Shown here piece by piece: positions 1-6,133 of a stretch of 6,390 nucleotides of DNA (its first letter is position 1; the number at the start of each line of letters is the position of its first letter). A model generated the notes under the pieces. That model made no database searches. It worked only from the letters and a program-made list of their open reading frames with translations, and had not been told where the DNA came from. Origin of the DNA: Chitinophagaceae bacterium (GTDB lineage: Bacteria > Bacteroidota > Bacteroidia > Chitinophagales > Chitinophagaceae); the NCBI GenBank assembly GCA_025362915.1, contig JANYEU010000031.1, positions 1 to 6,390 on the forward strand, written 5' to 3'. The position numbers and the translations under genes are program-made.

Positions 1-135
1 AAACAAAGCTGTATCCTTGCATAAGTAATAACCCAAATTACAGTAAACAAATATTAAAATTAACACCAAAAGCTGTCAAGTAATTTCAGGAGGGGTCACA
101 TTGTCAGCCTCAATTGCTTTCTGGAGAGAATTTTA
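1..135. other. Left-edge stretch with no identifiable gene
   Basis: I see no complete gene here. On the minus strand an 18-codon stop-bounded stretch (79-132, stop at 76-78) reads NSLQKAIEADNVTPPEIT. It looks protein-like and could be the eroded 3' end of a gene, but it has no start and an in-frame TAA (133-135) lies directly before it. On the plus strand a frame is open from 64 through the tandem repeat but has no ATG. Taken with the adjacent 21-bp repeat, bases 1-312 are best treated as non-coding. Confidence 0.4.
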
Positions 136-290
136 GGTGACGTTAAAGGTGATTCAGGAGCCGTGAAAGGTGATTCAGGAGACGTGAATGTTGATTCAGA
201 TGTCGTTAATGTTGATTCAGGAGACGTGAATGATGATTCAGGAGACGTGAATGTTGATTCAGATGTCGTTAATGTTGATTCAGATGTCGT
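136..290. repeat. 21-bp tandem repeat (minisatellite), about 7 units
   Basis: Full units start at 151, 172, 193, 214, 235 and 256, with a truncated unit at 277-290 and a degenerate partial unit at 136-150. Every unit begins GATTCAG. Two variants occur: type A continues GAGACGTGAATGTT and type B continues ATGTCGTTAATGTT. The order A, A, B, A, A, B, B suggests duplication of blocks larger than one unit. Because 21 is a multiple of 3, one frame on each strand stays open. The plus frame would encode an acidic heptapeptide repeat (like DSGDVNV) and the minus frame a TSPES-type repeat. Neither has a convincing start codon, so I call it a DNA repeat. It lies just downstream of the broken TPR gene. 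Confidence 0.9.
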
Positions 291-312
291 GGGAAAGGAG
301 ATATATTTCCAC

Positions 313-1051
313 TTACTTATTAACTTGCTTTTTACATTCTTGGATTAACGTATTTGTATAATCCTCTGTTATAGGTTGCCCTCCCAACTCTTTACACTTA
401 TTGTAAAATTCCCAAGCATTATTACAGTCTTTTTTATACAAATAGCATAAGGATAGTTTAAACGTGGTATTTTGGTCTGTCGAATCAAGTTGATATGATT
501 GTAACATAACTGAGATAGCCGAATCTAAATTTATTACCGCTTGTTTTTCATTGAGCGGTTGTAAAAAATAGTATTGAGTAATGAAATATGTCCCATAATC
601 TGTTAATAAATGTGTGTTTTTGGGATTGATAGACAACCCAGTTAAATATTGCTCTTTGGCTTTTTCGAAATCTCCTAATGTTAGATAAACACCACCAAAT
701 CCCCAATAAATATCTGTATTTGTAGAATCTAGCAGAAATGCTTGATTAAAGCGATACATAGCAGTTTTCACGTCGCTCTGCAAATATCTAAACCCAAGTT
801 GTATTAAGTGATCCGAAGCTTTCCTGTAAGTAGTATCCTTTTTAAGAGATTCCTCAATTTAACTCTTTATCAGTTTTTTTTTGGTTTTCTGTTTTTGAAG
901 CATATCCGTACTTTGGCAATAACCTAATGTTGGTTTTAGCTTCGTCATTCCATTGTGCTAAAGTTATTTTCTGATCAAACATTGAACTATAAGTTTGTCC
1001 AAATGCGCTCGCTGTGAATAATAGGATTAAAAGAATAAGATTTACTTTCAT
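313..1051 (-). pseudogene. Secreted tetratricopeptide-repeat protein, frameshifted
   Basis: The gene starts at ATG 1051-1049 with a signal peptide (MKVNLILLILLFTASAFGQ) and should be exported. The first frame stops at TGA 856-854 after 65 codons. The continuation lies in the +1 frame and ends at 313. Removing one base from the T run 858-860 (A run on the coding strand) joins the parts as ...TDKEL-IEESLKKDTTYRK..., about 245 residues. The joined protein has a TPR-like segment near residues 98-146 (AMYRFNQAF, GVYLTLGDFEKAKEQYLTGL) and a second one nearer the C-terminus (LCYLYKKDCNNAWEFYNKC). The role is unknown; TPRs mediate protein contacts. The second part is also open from a TTG at 783, but its open stretch extends well upstream of that codon. 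It could be a true pseudogene, a sequencing error or a programmed shift. No terminator is obvious downstream. Confidence 0.75.
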
Positions 1052-1130
1052 TTTATTAATTGATAGAAGGAAAAATAATTTTCATGAAAAAACCACAAAT
1101 AACCAACATTTTAATCACTAAATAGGTACA

Positions 1131-1164
1131 CAAAAAACGGTCTCCAATTCTCATTGAAGACCGT
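1131..1164 (-). terminator. Intrinsic terminator of sucC
   Basis: Arms 1137-1143 (ACGGTCT) and 1158-1164 (AGACCGT) pair perfectly. After one mismatch the stem continues with 1145-1148 against 1153-1156, leaving a 4-nt loop. On the minus strand the hairpin is followed directly by a six-T run (complement of 1131-1136). It lies about 52 nt after the sucC stop codon and separates sucC from the TPR gene, which therefore needs its own promoter. Confidence 0.88.
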
Positions 1165-1188
1165 CCCTTATTTAAATCAGGGTAATCA

Positions 1189-1219
1189 CTTACCACTAAT
1201 AACTAACCACTAACAACTA
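1189..1219. repeat. Heptameric repeat tract ending on the sucC stop codon
   Basis: Four 7-bp units close to the consensus CTAAYMA (1189-1195, 1196-1202, 1203-1209, 1210-1216) are followed by CTA at 1217-1219. That CTA is the complement of the sucC TAG stop codon. A tract of identical length and design sits at the end of the arginine deiminase gene (3593-3623). Confidence 0.8.
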
Positions 1220-2428
1220 AGCTATCGCTTGTTTTACCAAGTCTGCTGCTTCGCTCAACTGAATAGCAGATTGTACTTTCAATCCACTTTCATCAATCAA
1301 TTTCTTAGCTTCTGTAGCATTAGTTCCTTGCAAACGAACAATGATTGGAATAGTGATATTGCCTAATTTGTTGTAAGCTTCGATGACACCAGCCGCAACA
1401 CGGTCGCAACGAACGATACCACCAAATATGTTAATCAAGATAGCCTTCACATTAGGGTCTTTCATGATAATCCTAAAGCCAGCTTCTACTGTTTGTGCAT
1501 TTGCAGTACCTCCTACATCCAAGAAGTTGGCAGGTTCGCCACCGCTTAGTTTAATCATATCCATGGTAGCCATTGCCAAACCAGCACCGTTCACCATACA
1601 ACCAACGTTACCATCCAATTTAACAAAGTTCAGGTTAAACTGTCCTGCTTCTACTTCTGTAGGATCTTCTTCGGTAACGTCCCTTAGTTGTGCAATTTCA
1701 GGGTGACGCATCAAAGCATTGTCATCCAAGTTCATCTTACAATCCACGGCAATCATTTTCTCATCGCTGGTTTTGAAGAATGGATTGATTTCAATCATAC
1801 TTGCATCCAAACCAACATACGCATTGTAAAGATTGGTAACGAATTTTACGCAGTTTTTAAATGCTTCTCCCTTCAAACCGAAGTTGAAAGCAATTTTACG
1901 CGCCTGAAAAGGCAATAATCCACCACCAGGATGAACCAGTTCCTTAAATATTTTTTCTGGTGTATTGTGCGCCACATCTTCAATGTCCATACCGCCTTCG
2001 GTGCTATACATGATTACATTTTGCCCTTTAGACCTATCCAATAATATACTTAGATATAATTCTTTTGTAGGGTTTGGACCATCATAGTAAACGTCTTGTG
2101 CAACCAAAATCTTGTTTACTTTCTTACCAGCTTCACCAGTTTGGATGGTAACCAATGTGCCACCAAGAATACCAGTTGCAAAACTTGCAATATCCTCAAC
2201 GCTCTTGCCCACCTTCACACCGTTCATTCCAGTTTCTATAACCTTGCCCTTACCACGACCACCAGCATGAATCTGTGCTTTTACAACAGCAAACTTATTG
2301 TTGGTTTCTGTTTTAATCTGACGGTAAGCTTCTTCGGCCGCCGCAACAGTTTCAACAGCTATGCCTTCTTGCACTGGCACATTATACTTTTTCAGTAATT
2401 CCTTCGCCTGATACTCGTGTAAATTCAT
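1217..2428 (-). CDS. sucC: Succinyl-CoA synthetase (ADP-forming) beta subunit
   Basis: The 403-residue protein is the nucleotide-binding beta subunit of succinyl-CoA ligase. With SucD it interconverts succinyl-CoA and succinate with ATP or GTP formation in the cytoplasmic TCA cycle. The N-terminus MNLHEYQAKELLKKYNVPVQ is the family signature. The ATP-grasp part shows KAQIHAGGRGKGK (50-62), STEGGMDIE (142-150) and the metal-site motif EINPF (213-217). The C-terminal ligase domain shows MVNGAGLAMATMD (278-290), DVGGTAN (304-310), NIFGGIVRCD (333-342) and VRLQGTN (364-370). Length is close to the family norm of about 390-400. The start at 2428 gives the expected N-terminus. No sucD is adjacent, so the alpha subunit must be encoded elsewhere. 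A possible promoter is at 2473-2480 and a strong terminator at 1131-1164, suggesting a single-gene transcript. Confidence 0.97.
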   Translation of the reverse strand: MNLHEYQAKELLKKYNVPVQEGIAVETVAAAEEAYRQIKTETNNKFAVVKAQIHAGGRGKGKVIETGMNGVKVGKSVEDIASFATGILGGTLVTIQTGEAGKKVNKILVAQDVYYDGPNPTKELYLSILLDRSKGQNVIMYSTEGGMDIEDVAHNTPEKIFKELVHPGGGLLPFQARKIAFNFGLKGEAFKNCVKFVTNLYNAYVGLDASMIEINPFFKTSDEKMIAVDCKMNLDDNALMRHPEIAQLRDVTEEDPTEVEAGQFNLNFVKLDGNVGCMVNGAGLAMATMDMIKLSGGEPANFLDVGGTANAQTVEAGFRIIMKDPNVKAILINIFGGIVRCDRVAAGVIEAYNKLGNITIPIIVRLQGTNATEAKKLIDESGLKVQSAIQLSEAADLVKQAIA

Positions 2429-2472
2429 ATAGTTTAAAAATTTCGCCGAAGATAAGAGAAACTATACTAGAC

Positions 2473-2480
2473 CAAAACTA
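2473..2480 (-). promoter_or_regulatory. Possible Bacteroidota -7 promoter element for sucC
   Basis: The minus strand reads TAGTTTTG, an exact match to the Bacteroidota -7 consensus TAnnTTTG. It would place transcription start near 2466, leaving about 38 nt of leader before the ATG at 2428. No TTG-type -33 element is visible at the usual spacing, so this is a weak call. Short arms ATAGTTT (2429-2435) and AAACTAT (2459-2465) could pair within the leader. Confidence 0.35.
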
Positions 2481-2529
2481 ATTGATTATAAATTTCACTA
2501 TTTATTCTATGAAAACGTTGTAGGTCGGG

Positions 2530-2592
2530 TTGCAGGATACAAGTTTCTGGTTGCAAGTAACCTGCAACTTGTATCCAGAAACCTGCAACTTT
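2530..2592. repeat. Degenerate heptameric, self-complementary element after ctlX
   Basis: Nine consecutive 7-bp blocks can be read, including TTGCAGG, ATACAAG, TTTCTGG and TTGCAAG; eight of the nine end in G. The tract ends at 2592, directly against the ctlX stop codon (2593-2595). It is strongly self-complementary: GGATACAAGT (2535-2544) pairs with ACTTGTATCC (2567-2576), and GTTGCA (2529-2534) with TGCAAC (2584-2589). On the minus strand the fold is not followed by a T run, so it is not a standard terminator. It resembles a REP-type or STRR-type intergenic repeat. Confidence 0.8.
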
Positions 2593-3510
2593 TTATTTCA
2601 CTGGAAGAAACACTTCCGCCATCATACACCTTGCACTTCCGCCACCATTGGCTTCGATGGTAGATATATCGCTGTGAATAATTTTATTGAAAGATTCCAG
2701 TAGCTCGATCTGATTATCATCCAAGCTATTATATGCCTGCGTACTCATTATCAACAGCTTTTCATCTTTATCATTCTTCACGTGTAGCATATTGCCGGCG
2801 AAATGATTGAGTTGGTGATAGGTAATGTCTATAATCTGCTTGCCACTGCTTTCCAAAGCTTTCGCCAGATATTCCCTTTCAAAATCTTCGGTGATGGATG
2901 CCAGACAAATAACCACATAATCATCCGCAATGCACATCATTACATTGGTGTGATAGATAGGATTACCTTTTTCATCATTAGCCGTAAAAGTGATGGGCGT
3001 ATAATTCATGGATTTGCAAAACTCGCGCAGCACAAACTTATTGGTACGTTGTGATAAGCACGCATAAGCCATTTGATTGCCTCTATCCAATACCATACTG
3101 CCTGTACCTTCCAGATAGGTTTGGTTGTTTTCATACACAGAAAAGTCGATGGTATATTTAACCAAGAACTTTTGCTTGATGGCTTCCAACACATGCGCCT
3201 TCCTTTCCAATCGTCTATTTGCTGCAAACATTGGATACAGGCATACCGTGCCATTGCTATGGAAGGATACCCAGTTATTAGGAAAAATAGAGTCGGGGGT
3301 ATGCGGTTCAGGCGTATCCTGCACCACTGTTACCTCAATTCCATTAGCAATTAGTTTTTCTACAAACGCATCAAACTCCGCCAATGCTTTCAATTGCACA
3401 TCATCACAATTGGCGGCAGCCACTTGAAATAGATTGTTCACTGCCGTCTCAGCATTGTAAGCAAAGCGAGATGGGCGTATCATTAAAAGGTGATTTGTCA
3501 TAATTATCAT
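2593..3510 (-). CDS. ctlX: CtlX-type citrulline hydrolase (amidinotransferase fold)
   Basis: The 305-residue protein matches the citrulline utilization hydrolase CtlX branch of the arginine deiminase/amidinotransferase superfamily. Francisella CtlX is a citrulline ureidase giving ornithine, CO2 and ammonia. Visible signatures are TNHLLMIRPSRF (5-16), PDSIFPNNW (72-80), LEGTGSMVLDR with E134 (133-143), YHTNVMM with the candidate catalytic H187 (186-192), and GGGSARCMMAEV with the presumed nucleophile C295. The usual H-x-D pair of arginine deiminases is H-T-N here, suggesting a changed substrate. An alternative start is Met4 at 3501, which brings the N-terminus nearer to the conserved TNHLLMIRP. 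It lies downstream of the arginine deiminase gene on the same strand with a 110-nt gap, fitting sequential steps. Dimethylargininase-type activity remains an alternative. Confidence 0.85.
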   Translation of the reverse strand: MIIMTNHLLMIRPSRFAYNAETAVNNLFQVAAANCDDVQLKALAEFDAFVEKLIANGIEVTVVQDTPEPHTPDSIFPNNWVSFHSNGTVCLYPMFAANRRLERKAHVLEAIKQKFLVKYTIDFSVYENNQTYLEGTGSMVLDRGNQMAYACLSQRTNKFVLREFCKSMNYTPITFTANDEKGNPIYHTNVMMCIADDYVVICLASITEDFEREYLAKALESSGKQIIDITYHQLNHFAGNMLHVKNDKDEKLLIMSTQAYNSLDDNQIELLESFNKIIHSDISTIEANGGGSARCMMAEVFLPVK

Positions 3511-3620
3511 TAGTTATTATTTGTTAGTTATTAGTGGTTAGAGAAATGATAATTACCTTATTATTTCATGAATAAATCAGTATTGCTTATCACTAACAAC
3601 TAACCACTAATAACTAACAA
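3501..3620. repeat. Overlapping inverted repeats between the deiminase gene and ctlX
   Basis: Two perfect inverted repeats interlock. An 11-bp pair is TAATTATCATT (3501-3511) with AATGATAATTA (3545-3555). A 21-bp pair joins 3521-3541 with 3600-3620. The first arm of the long pair lies in the loop of the short one, so the two folds would be alternatives or a pseudoknot. The short fold includes the ctlX start region (3510 or 3501). Any transcript reading through from the deiminase gene into ctlX would carry both. Confidence 0.7.
3511..3541. repeat. Inverted heptameric tract abutting the ctlX start
   Basis: This 31-nt tract is the reverse orientation of the tract at 3593-3623. On the minus strand it has four 7-bp units (one degenerate) and a final CTA at 3513-3511, immediately followed by the first possible ctlX ATG (3510-3508). 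Twenty-one bases (3521-3541) are perfectly complementary to 3600-3620. Confidence 0.75.
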
Positions 3621-3623
3621 CTA
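3593..3623. repeat. Heptameric repeat tract ending on the deiminase stop codon
   Basis: Four units of CTAAYMA (starting at 3593, 3600, 3607 and 3614) are followed by CTA at 3621-3623, the complement of the arginine deiminase TAG stop codon. The tract is 31 nt, the same length and placement as the one at the sucC stop codon. Confidence 0.8.
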
Positions 3624-5066
3624 GATAAGTTCGTCTCTCAGCAGCGGCATACTCATGCAATGGAAGCCACCTCTTGCTCTTGACAATTCTGCGGAAGGCA
3701 TCAATATTACTGTATCTGTAATTGTTTCTACGTCTATCGTTCCAGCTTCCAATCCTTTCACCAATTCCTTTGCTTTTATCACTTTAAAACCATTGGCAGC
3801 AAAGGCATCTGTGGTTTTATTGTTTCGGTCGTAAGCCAATACCACCCCTTCTTTCAATGCCAATAAATTGCAACTGTCCGTCCATTGTTCCCTTGCACTG
3901 TACGGAAATTCGTTGTTACCACTAAATATTATTTTCACATTGCCGGTGCACCCAAGGTCTGTCTTGCTAATATCAATCAACAGTTCTTCTAAACTTTCAA
4001 ATGCCTTGGGTTCTTCTGGGTTGTTCTTATTAAACTGTAAAATCTTTATCTTTTCTTCTTTTTTCACCTCCAAAATCCTTTCTATGGCATCTTGGTCTTC
4101 GTGCTTCACTGCTTTGGTAGAAAAGTTGCCGAGCATCACCCACACATCCCTTTTCACTTGCGTAAACACGGTATCTATGTGCATATAATCCCTTTTCTTA
4201 GGAATTTTGACGATGGTCACCTTATCTACAATCCCTTTTTCAAACATCGTATTGGTAATCTTGGCCGCCGCTTCTGCGCTTGTCCTTTCGCTCACACCCA
4301 CCAATAAATGGTTGCTGCTTACCACCATTATGTCGCCACCTTCCAGCGTTACCTTCTTTTCATCTTCTTCTTTTGGCAATAAAAAGCTGTACTGACTATC
4401 CGACAACTCTATAATGTTATTACTATATTCGGCAAACAATGCATGATTGAAGAAGATGTATTTTGCCAATAACGCTTCCCTAGTTCTTGCTTTTTTGGCG
4501 GGTTTATTCAGCAGTACGTAATTATTAATAGTAATGCCAATATCCCTTGTAAAGATAAAGTTGGGAATAGGCGCAAACAACAATTGCTTCTCTTTCGATG
4601 TTCCCGAAACAAATGTTTTGGCCAATTCCTTTGCCGTATAAGCCAACAATTCCTTGCTTGTGGAGTATGTGCAGCCTTCTATAGCACATACCGCCGAAAC
4701 CAGTTCTGTTTTTATACTTGTATCTTCCAACACTTCTGCCAATAGCCATTGCAACTCTATTACCTTATCACTTTTAAAAAAATCTTCGTGGTCAGGCTTA
4801 TAGAAGTTCCTTTTGTTTTCGGCAGCGTCTATTTCTTTCAGCTTCCCTTTTATCTTTTCAGGATCAAGGAAATACAAAAGTATTTTGGTGTAATAATCGT
4901 ATTCATTCTTACGAATGGTTTCCAAATGCACAATATCCTCAAACAACCAATCCTGCGCCTTTGAGGGTACTACCTTTCCTAATCCACTATCCGGACTATG
5001 CACCAATAACCTTCTCAATCTTCCTACTTCTGATGTAACAGATACTTTAGCACTCATAATTTTCAT
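3621..5066 (-). CDS. arcA: Arginine deiminase
   Basis: The 481-residue protein should hydrolyse L-arginine to L-citrulline and ammonia in the cytoplasm. The catalytic set of arginine deiminases is present: FTRD (172-175, D175), LEGGD (241-245, E242), SERTS (259-263), MHIDTVF (295-301, H296 and D298), and the C-terminal RGGFHCMSMP with nucleophile C470. The N-terminus VSVTSEVGRLRRLLVHSPD is typical of the superfamily. It is about 70 residues longer than the classical Pseudomonas enzyme of roughly 410. Some of the extra length appears to lie in Lys/Glu-rich stretches such as 70-100 and 325-365. The start at 5066 (MKIM) or Met4 at 5057 are both possible. The citrulline hydrolase gene ctlX follows on the same strand. 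No arcB or arcC is present in the window. Confidence 0.9.
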   Translation of the reverse strand: MKIMSAKVSVTSEVGRLRRLLVHSPDSGLGKVVPSKAQDWLFEDIVHLETIRKNEYDYYTKILLYFLDPEKIKGKLKEIDAAENKRNFYKPDHEDFFKSDKVIELQWLLAEVLEDTSIKTELVSAVCAIEGCTYSTSKELLAYTAKELAKTFVSGTSKEKQLLFAPIPNFIFTRDIGITINNYVLLNKPAKKARTREALLAKYIFFNHALFAEYSNNIIELSDSQYSFLLPKEEDEKKVTLEGGDIMVVSSNHLLVGVSERTSAEAAAKITNTMFEKGIVDKVTIVKIPKKRDYMHIDTVFTQVKRDVWVMLGNFSTKAVKHEDQDAIERILEVKKEEKIKILQFNKNNPEEPKAFESLEELLIDISKTDLGCTGNVKIIFSGNNEFPYSAREQWTDSCNLLALKEGVVLAYDRNNKTTDAFAANGFKVIKAKELVKGLEAGTIDVETITDTVILMPSAELSRARGGFHCMSMPLLRDELI

Positions 5067-5068
5067 TT

Positions 5069-5089
5069 AGTCAAAAGTCATAAGTCGAT
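5069..5089. repeat. Short AGTCNNN heptamer repeat before the deiminase start
   Basis: Three tandem 7-bp units, AGTCAAA (5069), AGTCATA (5076) and AGTCGAT (5083), are followed by a decayed ACTC. The tract ends 2 nt from the deiminase start codon (5064-5066). Its sequence differs from the CTAAYMA tracts but it shares the 7-bp period and the position at a gene edge. Confidence 0.65.
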
Positions 5090-5146
5090 ACTCTTTTCGA
5101 TTTATAACTTGCCTCTTAATTATACCAAACCCACTTATTTAGTTTT

Positions 5147-5154
5147 CAAATCTA
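5147..5154 (-). promoter_or_regulatory. Possible -7 promoter element for the deiminase gene
   Basis: The minus strand reads TAGATTTG, matching TAnnTTTG. A TTG at 5180-5178 could act as the -33 element, but the 23-nt spacing is a little longer than the usual 19-21. Transcription would start near 5140, leaving a leader of about 75 nt that includes the AGTC heptamer tract. Confidence 0.3.
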
Positions 5155-5189
5155 CTTGTTTTTTACTTACCACTTTTCAATTACAACAT

Positions 5190-5843
5190 TCAACTCCTTT
5201 CCATTTTCAAAGGAATAAATCGTACAAACATTTCCTCACTATACCAACCTTCTTGTTTAGTTTTACGAATTACTTCCGCATGTTGGTGCATTTTATACGC
5301 AAAATTTTTCATCTGCGCCTTAGTTTCCCACACGCTAAAGGTTGCTTGCTTTATAAACGGCACCTCCCCTATTCCTACCGATGTTATCAAACCATCTGCG
5401 CCCTTCATTTGCTGGGCAACGCCATCTACATTACCCCAAAAAGCCTTTAGTTTACTCAATCGTATGGTTGCCCTTGTAAGCACTACAATACTACCTTCAT
5501 AATCTGTTTGTTTGGGTAGTTTGCCAAAAACTTCCCTTCCATCCCAAGTTCCATGTCCTTCTATGGGTTGCATAGAAAGGATGGAAACTTCTGCCCTAAA
5601 TAACCTAAACCAGCTAATAATAAAAGGAATTGCAACGGTAGAAGGGCTTTCGCTAACCATTAATATCGCCCATTGATTCCAATCTGGGTGTTTATCAAAT
5701 GTGCCGTTCTTGCCACAGCCCATCAGTTTATAAAAAGAGATTTTTTGATTGATAAATAAAGGAAAATGGAACAAAGCCATCGAAAATATGCCCACCAAAC
5801 CCCCATACCGGGGATAACGTGCAATGGTGAGGGTACATATCAT
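5190..5843 (-). CDS. CrtA-like (spheroidene monooxygenase family) protein
   Basis: The protein has 217 residues from ATG 5843-5841. The frame stays open upstream to a TTG at 5891, but the family-like region begins only at MICTLTIARYPRY, so I use the ATG. Family signatures, counted from this ATG, are WNQWAILMVSES (55-66), VVLTRATIRLSKLKAFW (120-136), SVGIGEVPFIKQATFSVWE (155-173) and HAEVIRKTKQEGWYSEEMF (188-206). CrtA of purple bacteria is an O2-dependent carotenoid ketolase. Homologues outside phototrophs are mostly uncharacterised, and no carotenoid gene is visible here, so the substrate is unknown. It lies 123 nt upstream of the deiminase gene on the same strand with no terminator seen between them. 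The dyad array at 5917-6133 lies upstream and may control it. Confidence 0.8.
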   Translation of the reverse strand: MICTLTIARYPRYGGLVGIFSMALFHFPLFINQKISFYKLMGCGKNGTFDKHPDWNQWAILMVSESPSTVAIPFIISWFRLFRAEVSILSMQPIEGHGTWDGREVFGKLPKQTDYEGSIVVLTRATIRLSKLKAFWGNVDGVAQQMKGADGLITSVGIGEVPFIKQATFSVWETKAQMKNFAYKMHQHAEVIRKTKQEGWYSEEMFVRFIPLKMERS

Positions 5844-5916
5844 GTGGGTAAAAATAGGGAAAATACGCTTGCAAATAGATAGAAATACCAACCCATTAGC
5901 ATGAAATTTATTGGTA

Positions 5917-6133
5917 AATACAAATGTTTATGCCATGTATCATTATAGAATTGGATTAATACATGTGTATTTGCCATGTATCATTATAGGAATGGCATAA
6001 TACAAGTGTATTTGCTTAAAAACATACCGTTTATTGATTAATACAAATGTATTTGTTTAAAAACATACCGTTTATTGATTAATACACGTGTATATGCTTA
6101 AAAACATACCGTTTATTGATTAATACATGTGTA
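5917..6133. repeat. 41-bp tandem array with six TACANNTGTA dyads
   Basis: Units start at 5917, 5958, 5999, 6040, 6081 and 6122, exactly 41 bp apart; the sixth is cut short. Each begins AATACANNTGT. The dyads lie at 5919, 5960, 6001, 6042, 6083 and 6124 with centres AA, TG, AG, AA, CG and TG; only the first has an imperfect right arm (TGTT). The linkers are of two kinds. Units 1-2 share CCATGTATCATTATAG and units 3-5 share AAAACATACCGTTTATTG almost unchanged. TACANNTGTA is the CopY cop box and resembles BlaI/MecI operators. The array lies between a minus-strand terminator and the CrtA-like gene, the space where that gene's promoter should be. No gene is seen in 5844-6262. Confidence 0.9.

Noticed and set aside
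289..312. Terminator for the TPR gene
   Set aside because: A 7-bp stem with a bulge (289-296 with 306-312) exists, but no T run follows on the minus strand.
96..330. Minus-strand frame with TSPES-type repeats, shifted relative to the TPR gene
   Set aside because: It has no start codon and is expected from a stop-free 21-bp repeat. It could be a lost extension of the TPR protein, but nothing supports that.
163..348. Plus-strand frame encoding an acidic DSGDVNV-type repeat peptide
   Set aside because: It exists because the 21-bp repeat keeps frame. It has only a GTG start inside the repeat, no ribosome binding site, and its end runs into the opposite-strand TPR gene.
1383..1918. Plus-strand open frames within sucC, and similar frames across ctlX and the deiminase gene
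   Set aside because: They lie opposite well-supported conserved genes and show no protein-family features.
2529..2589. Terminator for ctlX
   Set aside because: The fold is strong but is followed on the minus strand by CCCGACC rather than a T run, so it fits a repeat element better.
5873..5880. Promoter -7 box for the CrtA-like gene
   Set aside because: The minus strand reads near TCTATTTG at 5879-5872, one mismatch to TAnnTTTG, but no -33 element lies at a workable distance. Array unit 4 also reads TACATTTG on the minus strand, but so far upstream that I do not call either.
5917..6133. CRISPR array
   Set aside because: The linkers are duplicated rather than unique, the shared part is short with a variable centre, and no cas gene is present.
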